Source of the DNA: Winogradskyella sp.
GTDB taxonomy: Bacteria; Bacteroidota; Bacteroidia; Flavobacteriales; Flavobacteriaceae
Assembly: GCF_003712105.1 (NCBI RefSeq)
Contig: NZ_RHLG01000001.1
Span: forward strand, 372,001-436,000
DNA length: 64,000 nucleotides
Direction of reading: 5' to 3'
A program made the translations under genes and the position numbers. The notes under the pieces were generated by a model. The model was given only the letters and a program-made list of their open reading frames with translations, made no database searches and had not been told where the DNA came from. Each line of letters starts with the position of its first letter. The first letter of the stretch is position 1. Below, piece after piece: positions 8,795-16,978 of this stretch.

Positions 8795-9658
8795 ATGAAA
8801 CAAAGTTCGCACTTACAACATATCTTCTGGCTTACCCTTGCTACCCTTTTCATAAGTACATCCGGGCCGCTAGGTAAGTATATAGATATGCCAACGCCAG
8901 TTATTGTATGGTGGCGTTCTGCTTTAGCAGCAGTTTTTTTATTGGTGTTTTGTTTATATAAAGGCATCAATCTTAAAATCAAAAACAATAAAGATAGAAG
9001 GACATTTATTTTTGCTGCCATTTTTATGGGTGCACACTGGATTACCTATTTCTATGCGTTAAAGCTATCTAATGTTGCTATTGGTATGTTGTCTCTATTT
9101 ACTTTTCCAGTAATCACAGCCTTACTAGAACCGCTATTTACGAAATCAAAATTCGACCCAATGTATATTATTCTTGGGCTTATGGTTTTGGTCGGTATAT
9201 ATATTTTAGCTCCGGAATTTAATCTTGAAAGCAGTCAATTACAAGGTGTATTATTTGGTATGCTATCTGCAGTGTGCTACGCTTTGAGAATTCTAATTTT
9301 AAAAAAAGAAGTTTCAAAATATAACGGCACCATGTTAATGTTTTACCAAGTAGTATTACTGAGCATTTTTCTGGCTCCAGCTTTATATGTTATGGACACT
9401 TCAAATATTAGTGTCCAATACCCTTATGTTATTATATTAGCATTAGTCACCACAGCCTTAGGACATACATTATTTATAAATAGCTTGAACTATTTTACAG
9501 CAAGTACCGCTAGTATTATTGGAAGTGCACAACCTGTCTTTGGAATTATTATTGCCTATCTTTTCTTGAATGAAATCCCAACAATACATACTTTTGCTGG
9601 AGGCGCTTTAATTTTAGCAACAGTAGTTATAGAAAGTATGCGCTCTAAAAACAAATAG
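8795..9658 (+). CDS. EamA/DMT superfamily transporter
   Basis: A 287-residue drug/metabolite transporter with about ten transmembrane helices in two EamA halves (residues 10-140 and 150-283). Typical half-motifs are seen: GPLGKYIDMPTPVIVWWRSALAAV in half 1, and TALGHTLFINSLNYFTASTASIIGSAQPVFGIIIAYLFLNE in half 2, including the conserved Pro-rich exit helix. Such inner-membrane proteins export or import amino acids, nucleobases or other small metabolites; the substrate is not predictable from sequence. The gene is monocistronic by layout: its own promoter upstream, and a repeat-containing gap before the next gene. Confidence 0.9.
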   Translation: MKQSSHLQHIFWLTLATLFISTSGPLGKYIDMPTPVIVWWRSALAAVFLLVFCLYKGINLKIKNNKDRRTFIFAAIFMGAHWITYFYALKLSNVAIGMLSLFTFPVITALLEPLFTKSKFDPMYIILGLMVLVGIYILAPEFNLESSQLQGVLFGMLSAVCYALRILILKKEVSKYNGTMLMFYQVVLLSIFLAPALYVMDTSNISVQYPYVIILALVTTALGHTLFINSLNYFTASTASIIGSAQPVFGIIIAYLFLNEIPTIHTFAGGALILATVVIESMRSKNK

Positions 9659-9703
9659 TGGCGTGATTATTGGATACTATTCCATCATGTATTACATAAT
9701 TTT

Positions 9704-9770
9704 GTCACATTGAGCACAGTCGAAATGTCTTACATTTGAAATTAGATTTCTCGACCGAGCTCGAAATGAC
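9704..9770. repeat. Pair of oppositely oriented dispersed repeats
   Basis: Two degenerate copies of a 26-base element face each other: 9704-9729 (GTCACATTGAGCACAGTCGA and onward) and 9745-9770, whose reverse complement begins GTCATTTCGAGCTCGGTCGA. They resemble a repeat family frequent between flavobacterial genes. The pair could form a long cruciform or hairpin between the transporter and the TlpA-like gene and may act as a transcript end. Confidence 0.55.
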
Positions 9771-9812
9771 AGAAATAGTAAACTTTATTGATTCAAATAG
9801 AAAATTCATAAA

Positions 9813-11111
9813 ATGAAAAAAATAGTATTTGCATTTTTACTCTTCCCATTTATTGTAATGGCCCAGCACAACATTGGTGGTACATTTTCTCCTGCAGAAG
9901 ACTATACCTACGCCTTTTTGTACGAAGCTACACCAGAAGGTGCCAATTATATTAATCGTGCGGAATTAGATAGTTTAGGTAATTTTTCTATTACACTAGA
10001 TGAAAATGCTAAAGCAGGTATTTACAAGATTGTATATGCAATACCACCTGAAGAAAACAACTTTGATATTATTTATAATGGTAAAGAAGATGTGAAGTTT
10101 ACATTTAGTCAAGACTACGGCGTAAATTTCACTGAGTCATCTGAAAACAAATTGTGGGCTTCATACCTTAATAGTATGGATATGGTTAACCAAACCATAA
10201 CCAATTTTTACAGTAAAGATGGCACTGATACAAACGCATTTGAATCTATTTTTAAAACTGCAAAAGACACACAACAACAATATGAAGACTTAGCAGAGGG
10301 AAAATTAGCTGAAGCCTTTATTAAAGCTAATAAACCTCATCTGCCTGAAGATTACGAAGATTTGGAAACGTATTCAAAAAATGTAAAGTCATCATTTTTT
10401 GATCATATAGATTTCAATAATAATTTATTACGAAGCTCAAGTTTAATCACTGACCGTATAAGTGGCTTTGTTTTTGGTCTATCAGCGAAACCAAACAATA
10501 GCACCTATATGGCAAATGTAGATGTTGTGGCTAATGCTTTAAAAAATACAGATAGTGTTACTCAACTATCTTTATTAGAACTCCTTTGGCAAGAATTTAA
10601 ACGTCGTGAAAATCATGATTTGGCCAATTATATCTCGGATAAATACTTATTAAAATTGGCAAAAGCTACAGGAAACAAAATCTTAGAGCAGCAATTAATA
10701 AGTTATAAAAATACCTCTATTGGTGCCATAGCGCCAGATTTTGAAATACAAACAGAACCGTCTTTAAAACTATCTGAGCTTAAAGGCGATACGCATTATG
10801 TGCTTATTTTTTGGAGCAGTGGTTGTGGGCACTGTTTAAACGAACTTCCTAAAGTAAAAGCACTGATGTCAACAATATCAAATGCGAAAGTTGTTGCCTT
10901 TGGTTTAGAAAATGATACTGTTAATTGGGCAGAAGAAATCAAAAAATACCCTAATTTTGTGCATGGTATTGGTTTGGGTAAATGGGAAAATCCTTTGGTA
11001 CAAACCTATGCCGTTGCTGCTACGCCAACTTACTTTGTGCTAGACTCAGATAAAACAATTATTGCAAAACCATACGATTTTGAAAGTTTAAGAGCATTCT
11101 TCAAGAAGTGA
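9813..11111 (+). CDS. TlpA-like thioredoxin-domain protein, secreted
   Basis: A 432-residue periplasmic protein. A signal peptide ends near residue 18 (FPFIVMAQ). A beta-rich N-terminal domain (about 20-110) resembles the DUF4369-type domain of Bacteroidota thioredoxins, followed by a helical region to about 300. A C-terminal TlpA/AhpC-TSA thioredoxin domain begins at IGAIAPDFEIQT (about 302). The redox motif is Cys338-Gly-His-Cys341 and the cis-Pro loop is AATPTYFVLD. It probably reduces or isomerises disulphides, or supports cytochrome c maturation, in the periplasm. It may be co-transcribed with the two small genes downstream (first gap 16 bases). Confidence 0.85.
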   Translation: MKKIVFAFLLFPFIVMAQHNIGGTFSPAEDYTYAFLYEATPEGANYINRAELDSLGNFSITLDENAKAGIYKIVYAIPPEENNFDIIYNGKEDVKFTFSQDYGVNFTESSENKLWASYLNSMDMVNQTITNFYSKDGTDTNAFESIFKTAKDTQQQYEDLAEGKLAEAFIKANKPHLPEDYEDLETYSKNVKSSFFDHIDFNNNLLRSSSLITDRISGFVFGLSAKPNNSTYMANVDVVANALKNTDSVTQLSLLELLWQEFKRRENHDLANYISDKYLLKLAKATGNKILEQQLISYKNTSIGAIAPDFEIQTEPSLKLSELKGDTHYVLIFWSSGCGHCLNELPKVKALMSTISNAKVVAFGLENDTVNWAEEIKKYPNFVHGIGLGKWENPLVQTYAVAATPTYFVLDSDKTIIAKPYDFESLRAFFKK

Positions 11112-11127
11112 ATTGTATCTTTAAAGA

Positions 11128-11682
11128 ATGTGGGCAATTTATCTATCAATAATTGTAATAGGGTTAATTCTTGTAATATATGGTATTACGTTACTTATCA
11201 AGGAATTAAAATTAAAAGACATTGTTGAATTTGATGTGTCCGATATACCTAAATCTGTTAACTTCATGGATACAGGTTTGCACTCTATTTGCCTAATAGG
11301 AATAGGTCATAAATATAGGTTTCAAATTAAAAAAATATTTAATCTATCTATTACAGCACCTGATGGAAAGTCTATAATTACTTATACTCCAAATTACAAA
11401 AGTCACTTTATTCGAAAAGGTGTGATTTGTATGGAAATTGCCGGGTTTAATATCGTGAAAAGTGGCCATCATAGTTTTGATTTTATAGGCCTTTCAGATG
11501 TAATAAAACATAAGTCTACTATAACGTCTGATGAGGTTTTTATAAACAGAGAATTTGAGATACATCAATTAAAAGTTTTAATCAAAGAATCAGTACCGTA
11601 TAAAAACCACTTCCTTAAAATTTTTTCACTCATAATAGGCTCAATAAGTGTTGTTTTAGGCATGATATTGCTTCTATCATAA
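11128..11682 (+). CDS. Hypothetical membrane protein with terminal helices
   Basis: A 184-residue protein not recognised. One hydrophobic helix lies at each end (about 4-26 and 162-183) around a beta-rich hydrophilic domain, so that domain probably faces the periplasm as a hairpin-anchored protein. The middle contains repeated short beta strands (FRIQ-type pattern KYRFQIKKIFNLSITAPDGK; HSFDFIGLSD). The neighbouring 119-residue protein has a similar strand pattern, suggesting the two belong together. No signal for transfer; base composition resembles the surroundings. Confidence 0.55.
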   Translation: MWAIYLSIIVIGLILVIYGITLLIKELKLKDIVEFDVSDIPKSVNFMDTGLHSICLIGIGHKYRFQIKKIFNLSITAPDGKSIITYTPNYKSHFIRKGVICMEIAGFNIVKSGHHSFDFIGLSDVIKHKSTITSDEVFINREFEIHQLKVLIKESVPYKNHFLKIFSLIIGSISVVLGMILLLS

Positions 11683-11740
11683 ACAATATTGCTAAACCTT
11701 GTAATTTTGAAAGTTAGAGGCTTTTTAAGAAATCTGAATA

Positions 11741-12100
11741 ATGACTAAACCAATAAATATTACTTCGACTAAATCTCAAGTAGACTTATATTATGGCATG
11801 TTTGGGGTTTATGTTTTAGGTGGCTGGGATATAGATGTAAATGATTTTTCTATTATACTAAAACATACTAAATCAAATAAGGTTATAATTGCTGAGAACA
11901 CTCATTGGCGTATACAATCCCATGAATTAGGTCAAAAAGCAAAGAAGATTATGTCTCTAGATGTCACACAGAGCGGAATCTATGATATAGAATTCAAAAA
12001 TCAAGACAGTCTTAAAGTTTGGGATTCTAACTTTCAATATATATTCAGATTCTTCAAAAAATCAATTAAGAAAGAATATATTCAAATACTTATAAAATAA
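11741..12100 (+). CDS. Hypothetical small beta-rich protein
   Basis: A 119-residue protein of unknown function. No signal peptide or membrane helix. Sequence alternates short hydrophobic strands (VDLYYGMFGVYVLGGWDIDVNDF, GIYDIEFKNQDSLKVW), suggesting a small beta-sandwich. It lies 58 bases after the membrane protein at 11128 and may act with it: both have a domain reading like an extracytoplasmic ligand-binding module, though this one lacks an export signal. Followed by a weak hairpin. Confidence 0.5.
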   Translation: MTKPINITSTKSQVDLYYGMFGVYVLGGWDIDVNDFSIILKHTKSNKVIIAENTHWRIQSHELGQKAKKIMSLDVTQSGIYDIEFKNQDSLKVWDSNFQYIFRFFKKSIKKEYIQILIK

Positions 12101-12102
12101 GA

Positions 12103-12138
12103 AAAACGCCCAACCAACAGATGTCAGCTGAGCGTTTT
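12103..12138. terminator. Weak hairpin between convergent genes
   Basis: Inverted repeat AAAACGC (12103-12109) / GCGTTTT (12132-12138) with a 22-base loop. It could end transcription on either strand between 11741-12100 (+) and 12245-13198 (-). The long loop keeps confidence low. Confidence 0.35.
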
Positions 12139-12244
12139 GAAACTAAATAACCAACCAAAATTTAGCTTCGTGTGTGCTTTTCTATTTTATCTAAATGTCA
12201 CACGGAACATCTAGATTCATTTTATTTTCGATTCATCTTTATGT

Positions 12245-13198
12245 TTAGATGTTTCGTGTATTTGTTCTTGGGTTATCTTTCTTAACCGTTTTTTGCTTAC
12301 GTTTTTTAGGCATGTTTTCTTGCTGTATCATTCTACCTTCTGCATTTTCTGTTCGCAAGAACTCTATATAACCTCGACCTCTAAACTCGTACACTGTGCC
12401 AGAAGCTTCGTGTAATAATTCAATGGTACTATCATCTATAACGTTAAGATTAAAGAATTCATTGTCAAAGAAGTCATAATCTAGTGTTAATGTTTTTAGA
12501 TAGAAATCACCAGGCACATCATTTACACCATAAACACCAGTGTAATCCCAAAAGATATTATTCGGGTTTATGATGTTCTCATCCTGAGAGCTTCTAAACT
12601 CAGAGTCATTACCAGCCGATAAAAACTGTAAGTAGTTTTCGTTATCAAACTCATTTAGAGCACCAAAATTACTTGTATAGGTTTTTTCCCAAGCTTCATA
12701 CTCTTGTAAGAAATAATGAATATTGTCATAGAACACAAAATCATAATCAAAATTAGAGCGCTGATACCCATCCAAAAAGTAAGATGTATCTGTAAATGGG
12801 TTATATAATTCTATAGTGTTATTATCTATTTGAAATACATCAAAAGAGTCAAAACCATCAATGTCATGATCAACATCCAACACCATATTATAGGTATTAT
12901 AATTTCCTACCGGAATTCCGAATCCGTTGCCTTGGCTTCCAATACCAACAAGGTTATTATTCGCATAAAGCACACCATTTCTAAAGGACACTGTAAATGC
13001 TATCTGTAAAAATGGTACTTCACCGAATCCTTGGGTAGAATTAATATCTACGTACCATAATTCGTAGCTGTTTAATAGCTGATTTAAGGATATTTGTTGA
13101 GGCGGATTATTATCTACAATAACCACGTCATCAACAACACACGATGTAAAAAGCGTTGCGCTCAATACTAATCCTAAGAGTAATTTTAATGTCTTCAT
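12245..13198 (-). CDS. Secreted lipoprotein, conserved hypothetical
   Basis: A 317-residue protein with a type II signal peptide: MKTLKLLLGLVLSATLFTSC, lipobox cysteine at 20, then VVDDVVIVDNN. The mature part is rich in Asn, Asp, Tyr and Phe and contains a repeated theme (NNTIELYNPFTDTSYFLDG and DDSTIELLHEASGTVYEFRG), suggesting two related beta-sheet modules. The C-terminal 30 residues are basic (KKRKQKTVKKDN). I recall close relatives being labelled nicotinic acid mononucleotide adenyltransferase in databases; nothing here supports that activity. Probably periplasmic or outer-membrane associated. It is divergent from gpsA. Confidence 0.75.
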   Translation of the reverse strand: MKTLKLLLGLVLSATLFTSCVVDDVVIVDNNPPQQISLNQLLNSYELWYVDINSTQGFGEVPFLQIAFTVSFRNGVLYANNNLVGIGSQGNGFGIPVGNYNTYNMVLDVDHDIDGFDSFDVFQIDNNTIELYNPFTDTSYFLDGYQRSNFDYDFVFYDNIHYFLQEYEAWEKTYTSNFGALNEFDNENYLQFLSAGNDSEFRSSQDENIINPNNIFWDYTGVYGVNDVPGDFYLKTLTLDYDFFDNEFFNLNVIDDSTIELLHEASGTVYEFRGRGYIEFLRTENAEGRMIQQENMPKKRKQKTVKKDNPRTNTRNI

Positions 13199-13275
13199 AG
13201 TCTAACGTTTTAAGGGTTATTACTTAGAGAATTTCAAAACGCATGCCAAACTCAAAAATGCTTATAAATGCTAGG

Positions 13276-13306
13276 TTTGTAGAGCCTTTTATTTTATGTA
13301 TTTTTG
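13276..13306 (+). promoter_or_regulatory. gpsA promoter
   Basis: TTTG at 13276-13279, a 19-base spacer and TATTTTTG at 13299-13306 fit the Bacteroidota -33/-7 consensus well. The gpsA ATG is 24 bases downstream. Confidence 0.65.
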
Positions 13307-13329
13307 ATACTGAAAGATGAATCATATCT

Positions 13330-14331
13330 ATGGACAACACTACTAAATATGCTGTTTTTGGTTCTGGAAGCTGGGCAACAGCTATTGTAAAAATGCTCTG
13401 CGAAAATTTGGACCAAGTTGGCTGGTATATGCGAAGTGAACACACTAAAGCGCATTTACAAAAAGAACAGCACAACCCAAGTTATTTAAGCTCGGTAGAG
13501 TTTAATATTGAGCAACTAAAACTTAGTAATGCTATTAATGAGATAGCAGATTGGGCAGACGTTCTCATATTTGTAATTCCTTCGGCTTTTATCCATTCGG
13601 AATTAGAAAAACTTAAAGTTGATATTAGTAACAAAGTTGTGGTATCTGCCGTAAAAGGAATTATCCCAGAAAGCGGTCTTTTAGTTGGTGAACATTTTCA
13701 TGATATTTACAATATTTCTTTTGAAAACATTGCCGTTATTGCTGGTCCTTGCCATGCTGAAGAAGTTGCACTAGAGCGTTTGTCTTATCTCACTATATCT
13801 TGTGCCGATCCTACAAAAGCCCAAGCCATAGCAAATGCTTTATCTAGCAACTATATTAAAACCAAAATAAGTGACGATATTATTGGTACAGAATACGCTG
13901 TAATGCTCAAAAATATTTACGCCATTGCTGCCGGAATTGCCCATGGTTTAGGATATGGTGATAATTTTCAGAGTGTACTGATGAGTAACGCCATTCGAGA
14001 AATGAAGCGTTTTATTAAAAAAATGCACAAGATGAAACGCAACATTAATAACTCAGCATATTTAGGCGACTTGTTAGTTACGGGCTATTCTGTATTTTCT
14101 CGTAATCGTATGTTTGGTAATATGATTGGTAAAGGCTATACCGTAAAATCTGCACAGCTCGAAATGAATATGGTGGCCGAAGGTTATTATGCAGCAAAAA
14201 GTGCTTTTGAGCTTAATAAAAAGAACAAACGCAAAACCCGACTACCAATAATTAATGCTGTTTACGATATCTTATATCAGAATAAAAACCCTAAGAAAGT
14301 ATTTAAGAGATTGACTGAAAAGTTGGATTAA
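13330..14331 (+). CDS. gpsA: NAD(P)H-dependent glycerol-3-phosphate dehydrogenase
   Basis: A 333-residue cytoplasmic enzyme making sn-glycerol 3-phosphate from dihydroxyacetone phosphate for phospholipid synthesis. The N-terminal Rossmann fingerprint is YAVFGSGSWATAIVKML. VVSAVKGI carries one catalytic lysine. The substrate-binding helix reads EYAVMLKNIYAIAAGIAHGLGYGDN with the second conserved lysine. GDLLVTGYSVFSRNRMFG matches the family motif for the glycerol phosphate site (usually GDLxxTCxSxxSRNRxFG; here TGYSVFS replaces the Cys-containing version). Family length is normal. It has its own promoter, and the next gene converges after 10 bases. Confidence 0.95.
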   Translation: MDNTTKYAVFGSGSWATAIVKMLCENLDQVGWYMRSEHTKAHLQKEQHNPSYLSSVEFNIEQLKLSNAINEIADWADVLIFVIPSAFIHSELEKLKVDISNKVVVSAVKGIIPESGLLVGEHFHDIYNISFENIAVIAGPCHAEEVALERLSYLTISCADPTKAQAIANALSSNYIKTKISDDIIGTEYAVMLKNIYAIAAGIAHGLGYGDNFQSVLMSNAIREMKRFIKKMHKMKRNINNSAYLGDLLVTGYSVFSRNRMFGNMIGKGYTVKSAQLEMNMVAEGYYAAKSAFELNKKNKRKTRLPIINAVYDILYQNKNPKKVFKRLTEKLD

Positions 14332-14341
14332 AATAGACACT

Positions 14342-14737
14342 CTACTTCACCAAAACACCTCTTACATCCATTAAAGGAATTGGTTGTAAAGCCTTTTCAT
14401 TAATAGTATTCTTTCTAAAAGTGTAGGTTTTATCAAACATACTATTTCCTTCAAAAAAAGACACTTTAAATTGGTTATTTAAGGCAAACAAAGCCTCTTG
14501 AAGTAATTCTATTTTGGCGTAGCTTTTCTTTGGTAACTTATCAATTTTTTTACGAAAAGTGGAAGTGATTTTAGTCTCATTAAAGCCATTAGTTACTATA
14601 ATAACCATCTCTAAATCCACATCTTTGTCATTGATGATGTAGGCGTTCCAATCTTCAGTTTTATAAGTAGTGTTATACTCTTTTACAACTGCTATGTAAA
14701 CATCATTTACCTCAGGAATTTGAATGTCTTTTTTCAT
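14342..14737 (-). CDS. Conserved hypothetical protein downstream of pheS
   Basis: A 131-residue soluble protein not recognised beyond being a small alpha/beta protein. It contains NDVYIAVVKEYNTTYKTEDWNAYIINDKD, a hydrophobic strand VDLEMVIIVTNGF and a C-terminal PIPLMDVRGVLVK. Similar short proteins occur beside pheS in related genomes and are sometimes mislabelled as a phenylalanyl-tRNA synthetase subunit; it has no synthetase motif. It is 75 bases downstream of pheS, and the gap holds two palindromic repeats, so read-through from pheS may be reduced. Confidence 0.65.
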   Translation of the reverse strand: MKKDIQIPEVNDVYIAVVKEYNTTYKTEDWNAYIINDKDVDLEMVIIVTNGFNETKITSTFRKKIDKLPKKSYAKIELLQEALFALNNQFKVSFFEGNSMFDKTYTFRKNTINEKALQPIPLMDVRGVLVK

Positions 14738-14744
14738 TGTTTAT

Positions 14745-14811
14745 GATTCCTGCGAATGCAGGTATCCATTTGTATTATTTATTATGAGATTCCTGCCATC
14801 ACAGGAATGAC
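14745..14811. repeat. Two palindromic dispersed repeats after pheS
   Basis: Two related elements: 14745-14766 with arms CCTGC/GCAGG (14749-14753, 14758-14762), and 14788-14811 with perfect arms ATTCCTG/CAGGAAT (14789-14795, 14802-14808). The same family appears as a perfect copy at 53471-53497. The second copy ends 1 base before the pheS stop codon, so it may shape the 3' end of pheS mRNA. Confidence 0.65.
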
Positions 14812-14812
14812 A

Positions 14813-15832
14813 TTATAAAGCACTCTTAAACTGCTCTAAAAAGCGAACATCGTTTTCACTCAATAAACGGATATCACTAATCTGGTGCAATAGTAATGCA
14901 ATACGATCAATACCCATACCAAACGCGAACCCAGAATATTCTTTAGAATCTATGCCGCAATTATCAAGCACATTAGGGTCAACCATTCCACAGCCCATTA
15001 TCTCTAACCAACCTGTACCTTTGGTCATTTTATAATCGGTTTCGGTTTCTAATCCCCAATACACATCGACCTCAGCACTTGGTTCTGTAAAAGGAAAATA
15101 CGATGGTCGTAATCTAATTTTAGATTTCCCAAACATTTCGGTAGTAAAGTATTGTAACGTCTGTTTTAAGTCTGCAAAACTCACATCCTTATCAATATAT
15201 AATCCTTCAACTTGGTGGAAAAAACAGTGCGAACGAGCTGATATTGCTTCGTTTCTATATACTCTACCAGGCGAAATTGTACGGATTGGAGGCTTATTAT
15301 TTTCCATATACCTTACTTGTACAGAACTAGTGTGTGTACGCAATAAGATATCTGGATCAGTCTGAATAAAGAACGTATCCTGCATATCTCTTGCAGGGTG
15401 ATATTCTGGTAAGTTTAAAGCTGTGAAGTTATGCCAGTCGTCTTCAATTTCTGGACCTTCACTCACATTAAATCCAATACGAGAAAATATATCTATAATC
15501 TGATTCTTAACAATAGAAATAGGATGGCGAGCACCAAGAGTTACTGGTTCTCCAGGACGTGTTAAATCTCCATAAACACCTTTATCTTCTTCTTGATTTT
15601 CTAAGGCCTCTTTAAGTAAGTTCACTTTATCTTCAGCTGTTTTTTTAAGCTGATTTATAGTTTGACCAAATTCCTTTTTTTGTTCATTTGCAACATTTTT
15701 AAACTCGGCAAAATATTGCTTTAAAAGTCCTTTAGACCCAAGATATTTTATTCTGAATGCTTCAACTTCATCTTTAGACTGAGCAGTAAATGCTTCAGCT
15801 TCAGCTATGAGTTCTTTTAACTTATCAATCAT
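14813..15832 (-). CDS. pheS: Phenylalanine--tRNA ligase alpha subunit
   Basis: A 339-residue class II aminoacyl-tRNA synthetase alpha subunit that, with PheT, charges tRNA-Phe. The N-terminal coiled coil (residues 1-85) binds tRNA. Motif 1 region: GARHPISIVKNQIIDIFSRIGF. Motif 2: DTFFIQTDPDILLRTHTSSVQVR, with GRVYRNEAISARSHCFFHQVEG. Motif 3: FAFGMGIDRIALLLH. The FTEPSAEVDVYW segment is diagnostic for PheS. pheT is not in the window, so the two subunits are split in this genome. A small unknown gene lies 35 bases upstream on the same strand. Confidence 0.97.
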   Translation of the reverse strand: MIDKLKELIAEAEAFTAQSKDEVEAFRIKYLGSKGLLKQYFAEFKNVANEQKKEFGQTINQLKKTAEDKVNLLKEALENQEEDKGVYGDLTRPGEPVTLGARHPISIVKNQIIDIFSRIGFNVSEGPEIEDDWHNFTALNLPEYHPARDMQDTFFIQTDPDILLRTHTSSVQVRYMENNKPPIRTISPGRVYRNEAISARSHCFFHQVEGLYIDKDVSFADLKQTLQYFTTEMFGKSKIRLRPSYFPFTEPSAEVDVYWGLETETDYKMTKGTGWLEIMGCGMVDPNVLDNCGIDSKEYSGFAFGMGIDRIALLLHQISDIRLLSENDVRFLEQFKSAL

Positions 15833-15867
15833 CTTTTAATCCATTGAGACCGCAAATTTAAAAATTC

Positions 15868-16224
15868 TTAGTCGATATACTCTGTTTCAACAAAATAGTT
15901 TACAATAGCTTCTTTCATTAATACACTTTGCTCACCTGATTTAAGATGAGGCAATTGCGCTTTTACTTTATAATGTGGCCAACCTTCTTTATCTACAAAA
16001 TCAAGCTCATAAAACCCATAAGGTTCTAAAAGTTTACAAATAGCAATATGCATTAAATCTAGCTTGTGGTCTTTTTTATAATCACGATGTATTTGACCTA
16101 GCTCTTGTAGACCTATTAAATATATAATTGAATCTAAATCCAGAATTTCTCCATCAGCAAATTGCTTAGATAATTTTTCAACTACTAAATCCCAGCGTTC
16201 TTTTAATTTTTCGTCTCTTGCCAT
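15868..16224 (-). CDS. Conserved hypothetical protein upstream of pheS
   Basis: A 118-residue soluble protein, not recognised. Features: a charged helical N-terminus (KLKERWDLVVEKLSKQF), a central segment LDLDSIIYLIGLQELGQ, and KLLEPYGFYELDFVDKEGWPHYKVKAQLP, an alternating strand pattern. It is 35 bases upstream of pheS on the same strand and probably co-transcribed. Lack of a signal peptide and normal composition suggest a cytoplasmic housekeeping-associated protein. No function proposed. Confidence 0.65.
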   Translation of the reverse strand: MARDEKLKERWDLVVEKLSKQFADGEILDLDSIIYLIGLQELGQIHRDYKKDHKLDLMHIAICKLLEPYGFYELDFVDKEGWPHYKVKAQLPHLKSGEQSVLMKEAIVNYFVETEYID

Positions 16225-16407
16225 AGTGTATTTAGAAATGCAAATTTATAAGGATTAAATCAAAAACATTGATAATTATAGCTTAAAAACAATACATTAG
16301 GTAATTGTCCGTTTTACATATACCTAACAACTAAAATCAATTTTATGGTCGTACACTACATTTAACATTTAGGGAAATCCTATACATTTGTAGAAATCTT
16401 GGTTTGT

Positions 16408-16935
16408 ATGACAATTATTGATATCATTTTGGGCGCACTCTTGTTATTTGGTCTTGTGCGTGGACTTTTTAAAGGACTTTTTGTTGAAGTTGCTTCTTTG
16501 CTAGCTCTTGTTTTGGGAATATATGGCGCTAAGCACTTTAGTTATTTTGTTGCTAATCTTCTTGAACCTAAAGTAGATTGGAATGAAAAAACCTTAAATA
16601 TTGTAGCATTTGCAGTAACTTTTGTGATCATCGTATTCGCTATTAGCTTAGCTGGAAAAGCACTTACAAAATTAGCTGACTTTGCAGCACTTGGTATATT
16701 AAATAAGTTACTTGGTGGTATTTTTGGGGCGTTAAAAATAGGGTTAATATTAAGTGTTCTGCTTATTCTCTTTAATAAACTTAATAGTACTTTACCATTT
16801 TTAGATGATGAAGATTTAGAAGAAAGTGTACTCTACGAGCCTGTTAAGTCTATTGCGCCAATAGTGTTTCCTTCGCTTATAAAAAGTGGAGAAGAGGTGC
16901 CTCAAAAGGAAGAAGAAGACAATAATGAAGCATAA
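16408..16935 (+). CDS. CvpA family membrane protein
   Basis: A 175-residue inner-membrane protein with four hydrophobic helices (about 4-20, 24-43, 63-85 and 100-120) and a hydrophilic acidic tail (EEVPQKEEEDNNEA). The start IIDIILGALLLFGLVRGLFKG and the middle GKALTKLADFAALGILNKLLGGIFGALK match the CvpA/colicin V production pattern. The family is known from colicin V production and envelope stress phenotypes; its biochemical role is unsettled. A TTG 9 bases upstream could extend the frame; ATG at 16408 is preferred. A TACATTTG -7-like element lies at 16383-16390. Confidence 0.85.
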   Translation: MTIIDIILGALLLFGLVRGLFKGLFVEVASLLALVLGIYGAKHFSYFVANLLEPKVDWNEKTLNIVAFAVTFVIIVFAISLAGKALTKLADFAALGILNKLLGGIFGALKIGLILSVLLILFNKLNSTLPFLDDEDLEESVLYEPVKSIAPIVFPSLIKSGEEVPQKEEEDNNEA

Positions 16936-16936
16936 A

Positions 16937-16960
16937 AAAAGTCGCCAATTGGCGACTTTT
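16937..16960. terminator. Bidirectional terminator between cvpA-like gene and carbonic anhydrase
   Basis: A perfect 24-base palindrome: AAAAGTCGCC (16937-16946), loop AATT, GGCGACTTTT (16951-16960). Flanking A and T runs allow use on both strands between the convergent genes. Confidence 0.85.
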
Positions 16961-16978
16961 ATGTTTTAGTTATTTAGA

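Noticed and set aside
12245-13198. Naming the lipoprotein nicotinic acid mononucleotide adenyltransferase
   Set aside because: No nucleotidyltransferase motif (no HxGH or ISSTxxR); the protein is an exported beta-rich lipoprotein.
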